From assembly GCF_009870125.1 (NCBI RefSeq), contig NC_046679.1, positions 2,356,001 through 2,420,000 on the forward strand: a stretch of DNA of 64,000 bases, read 5' to 3'. Position 1 is the first letter of the stretch. Every line of letters starts with the position of its first letter. This document shows, one piece after another, positions 62,569 to 64,000 of this stretch. Below the pieces are notes generated by a model. That model was not told where the DNA came from. It searched no databases and saw nothing but the letters and a program-made list of their open reading frames with translations. Source of the stretch: Drosophila pseudoobscura (Eukaryota > Arthropoda > Insecta > Diptera > Drosophilidae). The translations under genes and the position numbers were made by a program.

Positions 62569-62573
62569 GCAAG
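62569..62573. repeat. Target site duplication, right copy (GCAAG)
   Basis: Matches 56,120-56,124 exactly. Confidence 0.9.
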
Positions 62574-62811
62574 TATTACCTATGATTCAGCCAGAGACTA
62601 TGCAGCGATAAAGAGGCATTTCTGCAGGTCAATCGATACGGCATGCCCACAGTATTATGATTATTATTAAAACTGAATTGCTTCTGTATTTGATAGAAAC
62701 AGCTTTGTCCCAAAACAGCTTGCTTGAGTCGGTGCAATTGAGGGAACAGCCAGCTATCGCCGTATGTCTGTAATTGAAGCTGCCGGGGATGGGGTGTGCC
62801 CGTGTTGCACC
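62574..62811. promoter_or_regulatory. Remaining upstream region of Diedel-like copy 2
   Basis: This is 238 bp between the transposon and the TATA-like box. It contains AGAAACAGCTTT (62,695-62,706) and AAACAGCTTGC (62,713-62,723), both of which recur upstream of copy 3. Anything further upstream has been pushed 6.4 kb away by the insertion. Confidence 0.4.
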
Positions 62812-62849
62812 CTTTAAATAGCTTTTCTGCAGCAGTCAGTGTTTCAGTT
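62812..62849 (+). promoter_or_regulatory. Core promoter of Diedel-like copy 2
   Basis: CTTTAAATAGC at 62,812-62,822 and initiator TCAGTT at 62,844-62,849, with A(+1) at 62,846, exactly 34 nt from the first C of the box. This start excludes the in-frame ATG at 62,839 and supports 62,890 as the start codon. Confidence 0.6.
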
Positions 62850-62889
62850 GCACAATACGAGTATATGCACAACTATTCTGGAGTCCAAG

Positions 62890-63294
62890 ATGGGATTTTT
62901 GGCTATCCGTGCTCTTATAAGTATCCTGGCCATTTGGCTGGCATGTCTCGTGTGGCAGGCCAGCTCGATCTGCTGCAAGCCCACAGTTATATCCTTCGAG
63001 CTGTCGGTGAGTGCGGAGGGGGAAAGCTGCGAGTACTTTGGCGGCACATCAAACGAGGACGGCTCCTGCCTGGCGTCGATCTGTAATGATGGAAAAGCTG
63101 TCAAAAATAAGTGGTGCAGCCGTGGCAACTGTGATTCAAGTGGATGTCGCTGCAAGCGCGGTTGCATCAGGCGCAAATTTGATCCTGTTGCGAGTTTCAA
63201 TGAAATCCATGGTTTTCTCAATTTTTTGAGTGTTTCGCGAAATGTAGAAAAACCGAGAAAATTTAGAGAAACCGAGAAAGAACATCAGGTGTAA
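62890..63294 (+). CDS. Diedel-family secreted protein, copy 2, with C-terminal extension
   Basis: A single-exon frame of 134 residues. The start at 62,890 is chosen because the earlier in-frame ATG (62,839) precedes the predicted transcription start. Residues 1-27 are a signal peptide (hydrophobic LISILAIWLACLVW) ending before CCKPT. Ten mature cysteines follow in the same order as copy 1. From CCKPT onward an ungapped hand alignment with copy 1 gives 41 identities in 89 positions. Unlike copy 1, which stops at VGHN, this protein runs on for 17 more residues, mostly charged (VEKPRKFRETEKEHQV). The extension is encoded by DNA with an 11-bp direct repeat. An out-of-frame ATG at 62,865 lies in the leader. 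Role: probably a secreted immune modulator, by family. Whether the extension affects secretion or activity is unknown. Confidence 0.78.
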   Translation: MGFLAIRALISILAIWLACLVWQASSICCKPTVISFELSVSAEGESCEYFGGTSNEDGSCLASICNDGKAVKNKWCSRGNCDSSGCRCKRGCIRRKFDPVASFNEIHGFLNFLSVSRNVEKPRKFRETEKEHQV

Positions 63295-63512
63295 ACATGA
63301 ATTAAAAAATCGAATTTTTAATTAATTTTTACTATTATTTATTTAACTATACAGCTTTCAAGTAGTCTACAAATATTACAATTACAAATAACATTTTATG
63401 TATTGCAAAAGAAACAGCTTTTTCTGAAAGACAGCTTTTGTTACTCAAATATCACTGCCCGTATGCCGCAAACAGCTTGCCTGGGATCTGGGATTTCGCG
63501 TGGATCGTCAGT
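63295..63512. promoter_or_regulatory. Spacer between Diedel-like copies 2 and 3
   Basis: AT-rich 3' flank of copy 2, with an ATTAAA variant polyadenylation signal at 63,301-63,306, followed by the upstream region of copy 3. It carries AGAAACAGCTTT (63,411-63,422), AAACAGCTTGC (63,470-63,480) and a near-consensus NF-kB-like GGGATTTCGC (63,490-63,499). Confidence 0.4.
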
Positions 63513-63550
63513 CTTTAAATTGCGGCACTGCGAGAGCCCAGTCTTCAGTG
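63513..63550 (+). promoter_or_regulatory. Core promoter of Diedel-like copy 3
   Basis: CTTTAAATTGC at 63,513-63,523 and initiator TCAGTG at 63,545-63,550, with A(+1) at 63,547, again 34 nt from the first C of the box. The leader is 38 nt. Confidence 0.6.
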
Positions 63551-63584
63551 TAACAGTAGTTCTCCATCTGATTGGTAGCAAAAA

Positions 63585-63959
63585 ATGAGATTTCTGATCG
63601 TCTTATCTGCCATGATGGCCTGCACTTTGCTGCTCTGGCTGCCACCTCTGGCTATGGCGGTCTGCTGCAGGCCCACACGCATACGCTTCGCGGTGATGCC
63701 GAGTATCGAAGAGCGGAATTGTAACACCTACGGTGGGGTGCCGGACAAGAGGCAAAAGACCTGCAAGGCAGCAATCTGCAACAACGGCCAGCCTGTGGCG
63801 GGCCAGTGGTGCGGCATAGGAAAGTGCAATGCCACAGGCTGTCGCTGCAAGAACGGATGCATTAAACCACGATCGGATGCTGTGAGAACATTCCTGGATA
63901 AAAACGGACACTCGAAGTTTGTCTTTGTGCGAAGGGCCCCCGCTATAGTAGACAACTAA
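63585..63959 (+). CDS. Diedel-family secreted protein, copy 3
   Basis: A single-exon frame of 124 residues with start context AAAAAATG. Residues 1-25 are a signal peptide (MRFLIVLSAMMACTLLLW, then LPPLAMA), with probable cleavage just before VCCRPT. Ten cysteines follow in the same order as copies 1 and 2. It has one extra residue between the third and fourth cysteines (NTYGGVPDKRQKT), and shares the motifs AICNNG and WCGIGKCNATGCRCKNGC. NATG within that motif is a potential N-glycosylation site absent from the other copies. The C terminus (RRAPAIVDN) is slightly longer than in copy 1. It is the third of three head-to-tail genes, 290 bp after the stop of copy 2. The role is inferred from the Diedel family: a small secreted modulator of immune signalling. 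Its polyadenylation signal lies beyond the window. Confidence 0.8.
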   Translation: MRFLIVLSAMMACTLLLWLPPLAMAVCCRPTRIRFAVMPSIEERNCNTYGGVPDKRQKTCKAAICNNGQPVAGQWCGIGKCNATGCRCKNGCIKPRSDAVRTFLDKNGHSKFVFVRRAPAIVDN

Positions 63960-63962
63960 GGC

Positions 63963-63976
63963 CTGCTTTAAAGCAG
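63963..63976. repeat. Perfect 14-bp palindrome after copy 3
   Basis: CTGCTTTAAAGCAG is fully self-complementary and begins 3 bp after the stop codon of copy 3. Confidence 0.7.
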
Positions 63977-64000
63977 CATTATTGCATAGCCCATTGAGAA

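Noticed and set aside
62839..62889. Upstream in-frame ATG for Diedel-like copy 2
   Set aside because: It would add 17 polar residues before the signal peptide and lies upstream of the predicted transcription start at 62,846.
63963..64000. CTTTAAAGC after copy 3 as the TATA box of a fourth Diedel-like gene
   Set aside because: The base 34 nt downstream lies at the window edge within TTGAGAA, which is not a TCAGT initiator. The palindrome may simply be a 3' UTR feature.

Overview
This window reads as Drosophila chromosomal DNA. The signs are a locus of Diedel-family genes, core promoters of insect type (TATA-like box plus TCAGT initiator), an intact BEL/Pao retrotransposon, and long non-coding DNA rich in CA, CTG and CT microsatellites. 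An obscura-group species is a guess, not something the sequence proves.

Three parts can be told apart. (1) Bases 1 to about 55,630 are almost free of recognisable coding sequence and look like large introns or intergenic regulatory DNA. The one convincing coding piece is a minus-strand first coding exon at 20,190-20,088. It encodes a signal peptide, has a good start context, and ends in a GTAAGT donor. Behind it lie an A-rich presumed 5' UTR with a good 3' splice site at 20,522 and a TATA box at 21,186-21,194. A second, CpG-rich promoter-like block at 27.2-27.7 kb carries an initiator plus DPE at canonical spacing on the minus strand. If the exon is real, bases 1-20,087 are largely intron of that gene. 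(2) At 55.7-64.0 kb there are three single-exon plus-strand genes for small secreted ten-cysteine proteins of the Diedel family, which are cytokine-like regulators of insect immune signalling. All three share the same core promoter: CTTTAAAWWGC, with a TCAGT initiator adenine exactly 34 nt after its first base. (3) A 6,444-bp BEL/Pao element lies between Diedel-like copies 1 and 2 on the minus strand. It has 476-bp LTRs that appear identical, a 5-bp GCAAG target duplication, an 18-nt primer-binding site matching tRNA-Trp, and one unbroken gag-pol frame. It is therefore a very recent, probably competent insertion.

Without the element, the three Diedel-like genes would sit within about 1.8 kb, with 290-375 bp between coding regions, as a compact tandem family. 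The element ends 58 bp after the stop codon of copy 1, running convergently with it, and begins about 280 bp upstream of the predicted start site of copy 2. It may therefore affect both genes. The cluster may continue beyond the right edge.
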